Source: JAFMDF01 sp965277445 (lineage in GTDB: Bacteria > Bacteroidota > Bacteroidia > Chitinophagales > Saprospiraceae). Taken from it: a stretch of DNA of 64,000 nt. Position numbers and translations under genes: made by a program. The notes under the pieces were generated by a model, which was not told the DNA's origin, did no database searches, and saw only the letters and a list, made by a program, of their open reading frames with translations. This document shows positions 45,641 to 54,888 of the stretch, piece by piece. Numbering within the stretch: the stretch's first letter is position 1; every line of letters begins with the position of its first letter. The stretch is from NCBI GenBank assembly GCA_965277445.1, contig CBDICY010000001.1, positions 186,001 through 250,000 on the forward strand. Reading direction: 5' to 3'.

Positions 45641-46126
45641 AATAAGTTTTGCTAAGTATCTAGTATTAAACAATCGTCATTTTTGATGAGGCTATTTTTT
45701 CATTATGCAAAGCAAAAATTATTTGTATAGCACCCGATATAGAAATAATTTTTAATGCAGCAGAATGGAAAAAGAGTCCATCATAAAATGTGTCGATTAT
45801 TTGATAATAGTTACTTAAAGTTAAGTTTAACTTAATAATAGCTGCAAATGTAATAATTTTATGAATTGATGCTTTCTTATTTTTATTTGTTATTTCTTTG
45901 TAGCCGATATTTTTCTCGGCTATTCTTTTGAAATAACGGATATTGGATAATTTATTCTGTGACTACCTAGAAAATAGATGGTCTTAAATATAGACTGGAT
46001 ATTTAAATTTCCAGTAATTAGTATTGAATCCTAATGATTTTTCGAATTCATCGTTCATCATTTATAGTTCATCATTACTTAACTTACTCATTTTATTAAC
46101 AATCACTCCAATTTAAAATTTTCTCA
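45641..46126. other. Divergent intergenic region with one small hairpin
   Basis: Nearly 490 nt separate purC and the DUF6263 gene, which point away from each other. A small 7-bp hairpin (TAGCCGA/TCGGCTA, around 45900-45922) followed on the plus strand by TTCTTTT could end a short RNA. No open frame stands out. Confidence 0.4.
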
Positions 46127-47041
46127 ATGAAATCTTTGACGAATTTATTTTACGCCGCAGTTGGCGCTATTTTATTAATTGCTTGTAGTGCAACTAAGCC
46201 ATTGACGATGGATATGGCTTTGGAAAAAGGCACAAGTTTTAATTACGAAATCACAAATACCAATAATATAGGGATGTCGATCATGGGACAGGATATGTCT
46301 GTAGACGGAAAATCAGCTCAAGATTATAATTTTACGGTAAAAGCCATTCAGCCAACAGGGGTAACGGATATTGATTTTAAAATAGATCGAATTACTGTTG
46401 ATGCAACTGTCCCAATGACAGATGCAATTTCTTACGATTCTGATAAGGGCAATACTGATTCCCCACTTGGTAGTCTAGGGGGCTTAATTGGCAAGACAAT
46501 GGAGGCGAGTTTGAATAAGAATGGTACGGTAACAAGTATTGAAGGGGCTGATGCTATGATGAAACAAGTGCTAGGAAAGGTAAAAGGAGGTGCACAAATG
46601 GCAACCATTTTAGAAGGATATATTGGCGAAAGTGCTTTTAAAAATACATTTGCTACATTGACTGGATTTTCTCAAGGTAAAGCGCTGCAAGTTGGTGATT
46701 CTTGGACAAAAGAAGTGGATACTAAAAGTGGTGTTTCTTTAATGACTGATTATACTTACACCATCAGAGAGCGAAGTGGTGGAAAAGTAACGATTGATGT
46801 GACAGGGGAATCTAAGAGTGATCCTAATGCAAAACCTATTGAAGCACAAGGGGTGAAGATGTCTTACAACTTAGCTGGACCGGTTTCAGGCGTAATTGTG
46901 GTAGATGAAAAAACAGGTTGGGCCGTTACTTCTGATATTCAACAAGATTTATCAGGTAAGATTACGGTTGGTGGTACGCCTTTAGGCGATATGAATTTAG
47001 ACGCTAAAATGAAAGTGGGGATTTCTGCTAAGCGGAAATAA
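46127..47041 (+). CDS. DUF6263-like lipoprotein
   Basis: The 304-residue protein has a lipoprotein signal (lipobox ILLIAC, Cys20). The mature part is rich in beta strands and small residues (GTSFNYEITNTNNIGMSI near 35, DYTYTIRERSGGKV, GPVSGVIVVDEKTGWAV). This resembles DUF6263, a family of Bacteroidota periplasmic proteins of unknown role. A clear terminator follows at 47071-47103. Confidence 0.7.
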   Translation: MKSLTNLFYAAVGAILLIACSATKPLTMDMALEKGTSFNYEITNTNNIGMSIMGQDMSVDGKSAQDYNFTVKAIQPTGVTDIDFKIDRITVDATVPMTDAISYDSDKGNTDSPLGSLGGLIGKTMEASLNKNGTVTSIEGADAMMKQVLGKVKGGAQMATILEGYIGESAFKNTFATLTGFSQGKALQVGDSWTKEVDTKSGVSLMTDYTYTIRERSGGKVTIDVTGESKSDPNAKPIEAQGVKMSYNLAGPVSGVIVVDEKTGWAVTSDIQQDLSGKITVGGTPLGDMNLDAKMKVGISAKRK

Positions 47042-47070
47042 GCATAAGATACCTATTGAATAAGTCATAA

Positions 47071-47103
47071 AAATCCGTTGGGAGTTAATCTCTCAACGGA
47101 TTT
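47071..47103 (+). terminator. Terminator of the DUF6263 gene
   Basis: AAATCCGTTGGGAG and CTCTCAACGGATTT (14 bp, one mismatch) with a 5-nt loop start 30 nt after the stop. On the plus strand the stem is followed by ATTAATTT, a T/A-rich tail. Confidence 0.6.
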
Positions 47104-47113
47104 ATTAATTTAT

Positions 47114-47327
47114 AGGGTTTTCTTATAAAAAATTATTGGTATCAAAACCCCTCAATCTGACGAAAATCTTGTAGGGGCAATCCTTTATGGTTGCCCAAAT
47201 TTCAGCGAATTTGTCTGCGAAAAGGGCAACCACAAGGGAAAGGCTATCCATTTTTGCTGCCAGCAAAAGCCCTGCGCTTACAGAATTTAGGTTAATTTGA
47301 GAAATTCCATTTTTATAAGAAAACCCC
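47114..47327. mobile_element. MITE-like element with 18-bp terminal inverted repeats
   Basis: AGGGTTTTCTTATAAAAA (47114-47131) and TTTTTATAAGAAAACCCC (47310-47327) pair with a single mismatch at the outermost base. The 12-bp direct repeat TTATTAATTTAT stands at 47102-47113 and 47328-47339, exactly at the borders, and may be a target duplication, though AT-rich sequence weakens that. The 214-bp interior has GTAGGGGCAATCC-type and GGTTGCCC motifs and no open frame. Confidence 0.62.
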
Positions 47328-47371
47328 TTATTAATTTATTAACTGACGCTCTAATGTTTGACAATGGATGT

Positions 47372-48202
47372 TTATTGACTATTTATCTGTTTCTTGCCTG
47401 ATTTATTAAACATCACTAAAAAACCAAACCCAATCATCGGCAAACTCAATAACTGCCCCATATTTAACCGCATACCTTCCTCAAAAGCTACCTGATCTAT
47501 TTTTACAAATTCAATTAAGAATCTGATGAGAAATAAGACGACTAAAAATAAACCAAAAATAACTCCTGCCTTAAGTTTAGTTCGCCTTTTTCTATAGAAA
47601 GATAGCAGACAAACAAATATCAAAAGATAAGCAAAGGCTTCGTATAATTGAGCAGGATGCCTTGGTAGATTATCTATGTTTTTAAAAATGATGCCATAAT
47701 TGGCATTGGTTGGGATGCCAATAATTTCTGAATTCATGAAATTTCCAATTCTGATAAAATAGCTTGACAAAGAAGCGACTAAAGCGACTTTATCTAAGAT
47801 TGGCCATACTGCCGCTTTATACCGATAAGCATAAGCTATAATCGCCATAAAAACACCAATCGTTCCTCCATGACTGGCTAAACCTCTATATCCAGTAAAA
47901 TGTACGCCATCTGCCATTAACCTGATCGGTAAGAAAATTTCTAAAGGATGGCTTAAAAAATAGTTGGGCTCATAAAAAAGACAATGGCCTAATCTTGCAC
48001 CGATAATTGTTCCTGCAAAAATATAAACGGCTAAATCTTCCAAATGTAGAGTGCTTAATCCTTCTTCCTGATAAAGTCGTTTTACCACAAAATAAGCTAA
48101 TAGTAACCCTGTCGTAAAGAGTAAACTATAATAGCGAATCGGTACAAATTGGCGTAGGAAGGGTAGCTCGGGATCGATGTCCCAAATAATTGTATAGTCC
48201 AT
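47372..48202 (-). CDS. lgt: Prolipoprotein diacylglyceryl transferase
   Basis: The 276-residue inner-membrane protein has about seven membrane segments and the Lgt signature GYRGLASHGGTIG near residue 106, followed by RIGNFMNSEIIG and the C-terminal RFLIEFVK. Lgt transfers diacylglycerol from phosphatidylglycerol to the lipobox Cys of prolipoproteins. The window has many lipobox proteins that would need it. It stands alone; the start is a plain ATG at 48202. Confidence 0.95.
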   Translation of the reverse strand: MDYTIIWDIDPELPFLRQFVPIRYYSLLFTTGLLLAYFVVKRLYQEEGLSTLHLEDLAVYIFAGTIIGARLGHCLFYEPNYFLSHPLEIFLPIRLMADGVHFTGYRGLASHGGTIGVFMAIIAYAYRYKAAVWPILDKVALVASLSSYFIRIGNFMNSEIIGIPTNANYGIIFKNIDNLPRHPAQLYEAFAYLLIFVCLLSFYRKRRTKLKAGVIFGLFLVVLFLIRFLIEFVKIDQVAFEEGMRLNMGQLLSLPMIGFGFLVMFNKSGKKQINSQ

Positions 48203-48240
48203 TTTGGTGAAATTTATTTTAGAGAGATTGGTTTAAGATT

Positions 48241-48270
48241 CGTAGCTTGGAAATTCATTTCCAAGTTACG
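48241..48270. terminator. Hairpin between lgt and the sigma partner gene
   Basis: CGTAGCTTGGAAAT and ATTTCCAAGTTACG (14 bp, one mismatch) with a 2-nt gap lie just after the stop of the gene at 48293..48484. It probably ends the sigma-factor transcript, though no T-run follows. Confidence 0.4.
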
Positions 48271-48292
48271 CTACATGACAAGATTAACAGGG

Positions 48293-48484
48293 CTAACAAC
48301 TTTGACAGAACATTAAAATAAGCCCAAAAACAACGGAATTAGGTAAAAAAGATAGGCTTCTTACTTGATAGTTTGTTGCTTCAACCGAGTTGAGGATAGA
48401 TAGAATGTCTTCTGTGCTAATAGCTTCTAAACTATTTATGGCTTTAAAATATCGCCAAGGTTGTTTTAAATTATTTAGTTTCAT
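48293..48484 (-). CDS. Small membrane protein, possible ECF anti-sigma-like partner
   Basis: The 63-residue frame overlaps the 3' end of the ECF sigma gene by 14 nt and runs in the same direction. Its N-terminal part (LKQPWRYFKAINSLEAISTEDILSIL) is soluble and helical; the C terminus (VVFGLILMFCQSC) is hydrophobic, long enough for one membrane span. A cytoplasmic domain followed by a membrane segment is the plan of many ECF anti-sigma factors, although this one is very short. I know no named family. Confidence 0.55.
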   Translation of the reverse strand: MKLNNLKQPWRYFKAINSLEAISTEDILSILNSVEATNYQVRSLSFLPNSVVFGLILMFCQSC

Positions 48485-48971
48485 GGGTATATTTTTTATA
48501 AAGGGTTTGTAATCGTTTTTTTATTCTATTCAATCGAGTGCTAATATTGGTAGCCGTAGTTTCCAAAGTAGTCGCAATTTCTTTGTGCGTATATCCTTCT
48601 AAGTACAAAATTACCAAAGCTTTATCTTCTGCTTTTAATAAGGAAATAAGCTGTTGTAATTGTTGGAAATCATCATCTAAAGCTATGGGAATTGGTAACT
48701 CTGCTAAATTACTCATAGCTACTTTCGAAGGAATTTTATTCCTTTTTCTTAGTTGATTCAATACGGTATTGAACGCCACTTTATAGATCCAAGTGCTCAC
48801 TTTTGCTTCTCCTCTAAAACTAGGAAAGGCTTTCCATAATTGTAAAATTATTTCTTGTTGAATATCTTTTTGGTCTGCGGACTTTGGAAAATAGACCTTA
48901 CAAATACTATTGATTATTCCTTGATTGGATTGGATAATCTGTACAAATTGCTTTTTGAAATCTTCTTTCAT
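48471..48971 (-). CDS. ECF-type RNA polymerase sigma factor
   Basis: The 166-residue protein has a region 2 (DQKDIQQEIILQLWKAFPSF with WIYKVAFNTVLNQLRKR) and region 4 (EDKALVILYLEGYTHKEIATTLETTATNISTRLNRIKKRLQ) with the HTH. It lacks other regions, so it is a group 4 sigma. The small co-oriented gene overlapping its end is a likely regulatory partner. Target promoters are not evident. Confidence 0.87.
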   Translation of the reverse strand: MKEDFKKQFVQIIQSNQGIINSICKVYFPKSADQKDIQQEIILQLWKAFPSFRGEAKVSTWIYKVAFNTVLNQLRKRNKIPSKVAMSNLAELPIPIALDDDFQQLQQLISLLKAEDKALVILYLEGYTHKEIATTLETTATNISTRLNRIKKRLQTLYKKYTHETK

Positions 48972-49136
48972 CTCTGCTTTTATTAGGTTAGTAGCAATTT
49001 GGAGGGGAATGTCACAGTTGAGCTATTATTTTTTTAAATTGATATAATATATTTTTTAGAAGTCAGAAGTCAGAAGTCAGATGACTGAGTGCTAATTGGT
49101 TGAATACTAGTTTTTATATTTGTTAAATCTGACTTC

Positions 49137-50474
49137 TCAAACCTTCAGTTTATGCCAAATATTAGACTTCAAATACCAAATCATTAAAACCAACATAATT
49201 ACCCAATAGACAATTTCGGCAGTCCATGCCATCACTAAGCCACCTTCAAAAACATTAATGACGGCATAAATATAAACCAAATAGCCTAAGGCACACCAAG
49301 TCTGAATTTTTAATCCATAATAAGTAGCACCAACTCCTGCCAAGCCATTAAAATAAACGACACCAATGGAATTAAGGGTTAAAATAACCATGAGTACATA
49401 AAATATAGGTTGCGCTTCTACGATCAAAGACATATCTGAGGACCCTAAAAGCGGGTATAGAATTTGGGTAGGGAATAAGACGACAGGGATGGTTAATAAC
49501 ATGGTAATGAACCAAGAAAATTTAGCGGTTTTCCAAATAATTGGCACTACTGCCTGTCTTTTTTGTTGTCCAATGAAATGACTGACTAGGGTATTAATAG
49601 TAGATGCAAATCCCCAACTAGGAATTTGTAAAAAGAGGAAGACCATTCGAGCCAGATTGGTAATGGCTAACGGACGCTCTCCAAGGTTTTCTACGATGCC
49701 AAAAAATACAAACCAACTGCCTAGTCCAACGATAGATTGAGCTACGATAGGAGAGGCGAGTTTTTGTTGATCTTTAATTAAGTCCCAGTCTATTTTGGGA
49801 ATTTTGAATAATTTGTATTTGCGAATACCTTTGTCAAAATAGATATACACTAAAAACACTACAAAGGCGACAACTTCCGCAATCGTACTGGCTAACCCTG
49901 CTCCAGCTATGCCCATTTCGGGTAAGCCAAAGCGACCACAAATTAAGCCGTAATTGAGGACTATATTGACGATTCCTAGAATACAAGTATCAACTAAGAT
50001 AAATTTTGTACGGGCAATACCTGTATAAAAAGCAATCATTGCCAAGCCCGTATAACTAAAGAATACGCCCCAAGAGCGATAATTTAAGTAAGCTATACTT
50101 TTATCTAAAATTTCTTTGGAATCTACAAAAAGGGTGAAAAAGTAAGTGCAGCCGTACTGCATAAAAAAGAAGAGTCCAATGGCTAGTATTAATTCAAAAT
50201 AAAGCATGGCATAGAAGGTATGCCCAACTTCTTGGTAATCTTCTGCGCCAGCTCTGCGGGCGATAATGATTTGACCGCCTTTGGAAAAACCGTAGCCGAT
50301 GGCTGCTATAATGAGGTAAAAAACACTTACAAAACCAATTGCGGCAAAATCTAATTCACTTCGATGAAATAAAAAGATGCTATCACTTAAGGCAATTACA
50401 TTCTGCGCAGCTGTCCCCAACATGATTGGGGCAGAGATGGAGAATATTTGCCGATAAGAAGTGTTTAAGTGCAT
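49137..50474 (-). CDS. MATE family efflux transporter
   Basis: The 445-residue protein has about twelve membrane segments in two pseudo-repeats (MatE domains): IFSISAPIMLGTAAQNVIALSD near residue 10 and LASPIVAQSIVGLGSWF near 240. MATE carriers export drugs, toxins or other organic compounds by Na+ or H+ antiport. Substrate is unknown. It follows the permease gene at 50529..51782 by 54 nt and may be co-transcribed. Confidence 0.88.
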   Translation of the reverse strand: MHLNTSYRQIFSISAPIMLGTAAQNVIALSDSIFLFHRSELDFAAIGFVSVFYLIIAAIGYGFSKGGQIIIARRAGAEDYQEVGHTFYAMLYFELILAIGLFFFMQYGCTYFFTLFVDSKEILDKSIAYLNYRSWGVFFSYTGLAMIAFYTGIARTKFILVDTCILGIVNIVLNYGLICGRFGLPEMGIAGAGLASTIAEVVAFVVFLVYIYFDKGIRKYKLFKIPKIDWDLIKDQQKLASPIVAQSIVGLGSWFVFFGIVENLGERPLAITNLARMVFLFLQIPSWGFASTINTLVSHFIGQQKRQAVVPIIWKTAKFSWFITMLLTIPVVLFPTQILYPLLGSSDMSLIVEAQPIFYVLMVILTLNSIGVVYFNGLAGVGATYYGLKIQTWCALGYLVYIYAVINVFEGGLVMAWTAEIVYWVIMLVLMIWYLKSNIWHKLKV

Positions 50475-50528
50475 AGTTTATTTATAAGGTAGCAGTCGCC
50501 AATAAGTTTCAACCGCTACCTACTGACC

Positions 50529-51782
50529 TTAACCTCTCATCGCTTCTACTGGGTCCATATTGGCTGCTTGAAAAGCAGGAATAACGCCAGCCAAGATACC
50601 TGTAATAATAGAAACGGTTAGCCCAAAAATGGCATTTCCCATATCTAAATAAAGTGGAAAATCGATTGCTTTAGATATACCCGTTAAGAGTATCCAGATA
50701 AACGCCAACCCAAATAATCCACCAATAATACAAAGGATAACAGACTCTATCAAGAACTCTATTAAAATGACATAGCGTTTGGCGCCTAATGCTTTTTTGA
50801 CGCCAATTAGATTTGTTCTTTCCTTGACCGATACAAACATGATATTGGCTACACTAAACATTCCTACTATTAAGGCAAAACCACCAATCATCCAGCCTGC
50901 TGAATTTAAAACGCCAAATAAACCATCTAAAACATTGCTCAATATAGACAATTCATTTAAGGCGAAATCATCATCTTCTTTTGGTTTTAATTTTCTTCTA
51001 GCTCTAATGACACCTGTAATTTCATCTTTTAACTCAGCGGTACTTACACCCGCTTTGGCTTTTACACTAATTTGCGAGTGCATTCTATTCCCCTCCTTTA
51101 AATTGGCATATTTTTTAGCCATTCTATAATTAATCATCAAGCCTTCGTCAAAATTCATCGGGTCAATTAAACTTTCTCCTGATTTTTTTAGAACGCCGAT
51201 GACTTCTAAGTTTCTACCTCCAACTTTTATTTTTTTACCAACTGCCTCAATTGGACCAAATAATTCTTCGGCTATTACCCCACCAATAATTACCTTCGGC
51301 GCGCCTGTTAATATTTCATTTTTAGAAAAATAACGCCCTTTCTCATATTCCAAACCTAGTAAAGGACCGCTATCTTCTGTTAAGCCTACTAAAAATCCTC
51401 CCTCTACACTACTGGAACGATATTTAGCTGTTTTTCCACCAACTACGGTGAAAAAAGATGCCATTTCCGCAGTCTTCACTTTTGTTTGAATCGCCTTAAA
51501 ATCATTAAAAGAAGGCCTTGGGCGCTTCATCCATTTCCAGTAATTATTTCCTGGATCTTCTGCCCAAGTAAACCGATCGACATAGATGACATCATTGCCT
51601 AATTTATCAAAACTAGACCGTACATTATCTTCCAAAGAATCTACTGCAGAAAGTACCCCAATGATGCAGAAAATACCAATTGAAATCCCCAATAAGGACA
51701 GAAAACTTCTTAATTTGTTCCCAACTAAAGATTGCCATGCTTGGCGGAAACTTTCAATTATGACTTTGATGATTGTAATCAT
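50529..51782 (-). CDS. MacB-like ABC transporter permease (FtsX domain)
   Basis: The protein (417 residues from the ATG at 51782; an upstream TTG at 51788 would add two) has an N-terminal membrane helix with LRSFLSLLGISIGIFCIIGVLS, a large periplasmic MacB-type domain, and three C-terminal helices of the FtsX fold (GMFSVANIMFVSVKERTNLIGVKKALGAKR). It would be the permease of a MacAB-like exporter. No ATPase gene is next to it; it may lie beyond the IS element or elsewhere. Confidence 0.87.
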   Translation of the reverse strand: MITIIKVIIESFRQAWQSLVGNKLRSFLSLLGISIGIFCIIGVLSAVDSLEDNVRSSFDKLGNDVIYVDRFTWAEDPGNNYWKWMKRPRPSFNDFKAIQTKVKTAEMASFFTVVGGKTAKYRSSSVEGGFLVGLTEDSGPLLGLEYEKGRYFSKNEILTGAPKVIIGGVIAEELFGPIEAVGKKIKVGGRNLEVIGVLKKSGESLIDPMNFDEGLMINYRMAKKYANLKEGNRMHSQISVKAKAGVSTAELKDEITGVIRARRKLKPKEDDDFALNELSILSNVLDGLFGVLNSAGWMIGGFALIVGMFSVANIMFVSVKERTNLIGVKKALGAKRYVILIEFLIESVILCIIGGLFGLAFIWILLTGISKAIDFPLYLDMGNAIFGLTVSIITGILAGVIPAFQAANMDPVEAMRG

Positions 51783-52083
51783 GGACAAGAAATATGACTC
51801 GGGTGAATAATGACTTTTTTAAGCTATAAACGGGTACTATGTACTAATGGATGCCTTGTAGAAAAAGGTAATGGTTTGATGAGGAAATGAGCTTAATGAG
51901 ATAATCTTCGATATTTAACCTAAATTCCACCTTATTGACTCATTAATCTTATTCACTCATTCTCCTTAAATAGTACCATTTATTTCTACTATAGCTGTTT
52001 AGTGTTAAAATGGTAAAAATAAACTTTTGTTGGTAAACAAGCGGAATCATTCGATAAAGGGGTGACTTTTTTCTGCTAACTAG
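51783..52083. other. Upstream region of the permease gene, up to the IS element
   Basis: These 301 nt hold a degenerate inverted repeat built on ATGAG and CTCAT words (about 51880-51965) and end in the left copy of the IS target duplication (52075-52083). No open frame. Confidence 0.4.
52075..52083. repeat. Left copy of the IS target-site duplication
   Basis: GCTAACTAG is repeated exactly at 53419-53427, immediately outside both IS ends. Nine base pairs is typical for IS4-family insertion. Confidence 0.88.
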
Positions 52084-53418
52084 CATTACTGAGCGGCAGG
52101 AAAATAGCAGAGGTTAAAAACTAGCACGATACTTTCCATAGTAAGGTTTCATCACAAAACTTACGATATGGGAACTACCTTTGCTGTACTAATTAAACCT
52201 CTGCAGGAATACATTGAAAAGAACGGAGAAGCCATAGATAAATCTAGTGGTTCAAGAACATTCAAATTTCAACACTTTACTCTTACGATGGTATTTGCTT
52301 ATTTGATGCAAGTTCCTTCGTTAAGGAAATTGACCGATAAATTAGAACTAAGTGATTCAGCCAAGCAATTAGACTTAAAAGCTTTTGCCTGGACAACAAT
52401 TCGAGATGGATTTACTCGATTTAGTGCTAATTTTTTCATCAAAATGTATCGACATGTACTCCAACAAACTAATATTGTACGTCTAGATTCTATAGACGAA
52501 TTAGGAATGATTAGTCTAGTTGATGGTAGTATTTTTCCTACGATTTCAAATATGTGTTGGGCAGAGTACAAAAAAACGAAACAGGCTATTCGACTGCATG
52601 TTGAATTTAGCTTAAACCAAATGATTCCATTGGAATTTATTGGCCAGAAAGCCAACTCTTCAGAGCGACATTTTTTATTAAAGATTGTCACTAAGGGAGT
52701 TACATATGTAGCAGATAGAGGTTATTTTAGTTTTGATGTAGCCGCTAAGATTTCAAAAGCCTTTGCTTTTTTTATTATCCGAATAAAGGATAATATGAAA
52801 TTTAAAGTGGGCAAACAATTAACTGTTAGTGGGCAAATTCCAAATTGCTTAAATCAGGTATCAGACCAGTTAATTCGATTTGATAATGACCCTAATCAAA
52901 TTGTTTACCGATTGGTTATGTTCAAAGTATTAGATAGTGAATTCAAAATTTGTACGAATCGCTTAGATTTGTCCACCTTAGAAGTCATCATGCTTTATGC
53001 TTATCGGTGGCAAATTGAGCTACTTTTTAAATTCATCAAACGAGTACTCAATGGTATTCATTTATTTAATCATTCTCAAAATGGCGCAAACATTCAATTT
53101 TGCCTCCTTATGATTATGAGTGTGCTTTATCTGAATTTGCGACAATTTTGTAAAATCAATGGCTCTTGTTCTAAGTCAAATGTTAAAAACAAAGAAATTT
53201 CGACTTTTGAACAAAGTAACAACATCAACGATTTTAACACTTATTCCGGCAATATGCCCGATATTTGGATTAATTCTATTAATAAAGCCTTTGAATCACT
53301 TTGGAAAATAAGTTCCTATTGGATTGAAAATCTTAAGGAAGTTATAACCAAACCTTTTGATTCTCAGGTGATTAATATTTTGGCGCGTGATTAATTTAGC
53401 CCGTGCCGCTCAGTAATG
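52084..53418 (+). mobile_element. Complete IS4-family insertion sequence
   Basis: The element is 1335 bp with 15-bp perfect terminal inverted repeats CATTACTGAGCGGCA (52084-52098) and TGCCGCTCAGTAATG (53404-53418), one transposase gene and a 9-bp target duplication. The target lies between the permease and queA genes; no gene is visibly interrupted. Intact ends and duplication indicate a recent insertion. Confidence 0.93.
52168..53394 (+). CDS. IS4-family DDE transposase
   Basis: The 408-residue transposase has the DDE residues Asp119 (LVDGSIFP), Asp183 (YVADRGYF) and Glu284, with the IS4 signature Y277-(2)-R280-(3)-E284-(6)-K291 in YAYRWQIELLFKFIK. No frameshift or stop interrupts it. It cuts and moves the enclosing element. 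A beta-strand insertion between the second Asp and Glu fits the family. Confidence 0.92.
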   Translation: MGTTFAVLIKPLQEYIEKNGEAIDKSSGSRTFKFQHFTLTMVFAYLMQVPSLRKLTDKLELSDSAKQLDLKAFAWTTIRDGFTRFSANFFIKMYRHVLQQTNIVRLDSIDELGMISLVDGSIFPTISNMCWAEYKKTKQAIRLHVEFSLNQMIPLEFIGQKANSSERHFLLKIVTKGVTYVADRGYFSFDVAAKISKAFAFFIIRIKDNMKFKVGKQLTVSGQIPNCLNQVSDQLIRFDNDPNQIVYRLVMFKVLDSEFKICTNRLDLSTLEVIMLYAYRWQIELLFKFIKRVLNGIHLFNHSQNGANIQFCLLMIMSVLYLNLRQFCKINGSCSKSNVKNKEISTFEQSNNINDFNTYSGNMPDIWINSINKAFESLWKISSYWIENLKEVITKPFDSQVINILARD

Positions 53419-53427
53419 GCTAACTAG
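53419..53427. repeat. Right copy of the IS target-site duplication
   Basis: GCTAACTAG, exact match to 52075-52083, directly outside the right inverted repeat. Confidence 0.88.
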
Positions 53428-53709
53428 TCAAAATACTAAAGTTTATCGTTAAACTTCAAAAGAATAAAGAGGAGCAAACGAAAGCATCTCCTGCAAAAAA
53501 AATTGCTTATTTCACTAATATGCCTTTTTAAGACACTATTTTGTTGATTCCGAACGATATATAATTTTATATTCCTGCTTTGGCTATTTTTAAAGAGCCA
53601 GACATTGCTTATCTTTGCAGTCATTTTTAAAAAGTGGCTTTATTTTGGTAAGGATAATTTATCGGAAAAAACATTTTTTATAGCATTTTTAATAAAACAT
53701 AATATTTGA

Positions 53710-54774
53710 ATGAGGACTAAACTGTCACAATTCAATTTTGAGTTACCAGAAGAACTAATTGCTAAATATCCAACACCTCAACGAGATGAATCTCGGTTGA
53801 TGGTTGTGCATAAGGACACAGGTGAAATTGAACATAAAACCTTCAAAGATTTAATTCATTATTTCGATGAAGAGGATGTCATGATTTTCAATAATACCAA
53901 AGTCTTTCCTGCTAGATTGTATGGTACTAAGGAAAAAACGGGGGCAAGAATTGAGGTTTTTCTATTAAGAGAATTAAATAAAGAAGCTAGACTTTGGGAT
54001 GTATTGGTGGATCCCGCTCGAAAAATTCGAGTTGGGAATAAATTGTATTTCTCAGATGGTGAGGATAATAATATTTTGATTGCAGAGGTCGTAGATAATA
54101 CGACTTCTAGAGGTCGAACGATTCGATTTTTATACGAAGGAACGGATGCAGAATTTCATGGAGAATTGGAGAAGTTGGGGACGATGCCGCTTCCTAAATT
54201 TCTGAATCGAGATCCTGAACCTTTAGATATCGAACGTTTTCAGACGATTTATGCGAAAGAAATCGGTGCAGTAGCTGCGCCTACCGCAGGTTTACATTTT
54301 AGTCGAGAGTTAATGAAGCGACTAGAAATTAAAGGGGTAGATTTTGCTGAATTGACTTTGCATGTAGGACTAGGTACTTTTAGAAGTATTGATGTGGAAG
54401 ATTTGTCTAAGCACAAAATGGATGCAGAATACATCAAGATAGAGGAGGATACTTGTGATAAGGTGAATCGCGCACTTAAGGCGCATAAGCGAATTTGTTC
54501 TGTTGGAACAACCTCTATGCGTTCTATTGAATCTGCAGTATCTGCAACGGATACGCTAAAACCAATAGAGACTTGGACTAATTTATTTATTTTTCCTCCT
54601 TACGAGTTTCGGATTCCAAATTGCATGATTACGAACTTCCATTTACCAAAATCAAGCTTAATGATTATGGCTTGTGCTTTTGGAGGAGCAGAACTAATTA
54701 AAGAAGCTTATGAGGTAGCCATCAAAGAAAAATACCGTTTCTTTACTTATGGTGATGCTATGTTGATTATATAA
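53710..54774 (+). CDS. queA: S-adenosylmethionine:tRNA ribosyltransferase-isomerase
   Basis: The 354-residue protein is a QueA: FELPEELIAKYP, RDESRLMVV, NNTKVFPARL, then GAVAAPTAGLHF, TLHVGLGTFRS and NFHLPKSSLMIM. It transfers the ribosyl part of SAM to preQ1 in tRNA to make epoxyqueuosine. A terminator follows at 54825-54864. A -7 type motif (TATCTTTG, 53610-53617) lies about 92 nt upstream without a proper -33 partner. It is a single gene here. Confidence 0.95.
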   Translation: MRTKLSQFNFELPEELIAKYPTPQRDESRLMVVHKDTGEIEHKTFKDLIHYFDEEDVMIFNNTKVFPARLYGTKEKTGARIEVFLLRELNKEARLWDVLVDPARKIRVGNKLYFSDGEDNNILIAEVVDNTTSRGRTIRFLYEGTDAEFHGELEKLGTMPLPKFLNRDPEPLDIERFQTIYAKEIGAVAAPTAGLHFSRELMKRLEIKGVDFAELTLHVGLGTFRSIDVEDLSKHKMDAEYIKIEEDTCDKVNRALKAHKRICSVGTTSMRSIESAVSATDTLKPIETWTNLFIFPPYEFRIPNCMITNFHLPKSSLMIMACAFGGAELIKEAYEVAIKEKYRFFTYGDAMLII

Positions 54775-54824
54775 AATAATAAGAAATAAGATAGAAGTGT
54801 TAATTCAAAACTAATACTTTAACT

Positions 54825-54864
54825 AAAAGGCTATTTTGAACTTATTTCAGAATAGCCTTTTTTT
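54825..54864 (+). terminator. Intrinsic terminator of queA
   Basis: AAAGGCTATTTTGAA and TTCAGAATAGCCTTT (15 bp, one mismatch) with a 5-nt loop are followed by a run of T (54858-54864). It is a textbook stem plus U-tract, 50 nt after the stop. Confidence 0.88.
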
Positions 54865-54888
54865 ATAGAATTTTAAACAAATCATTCT

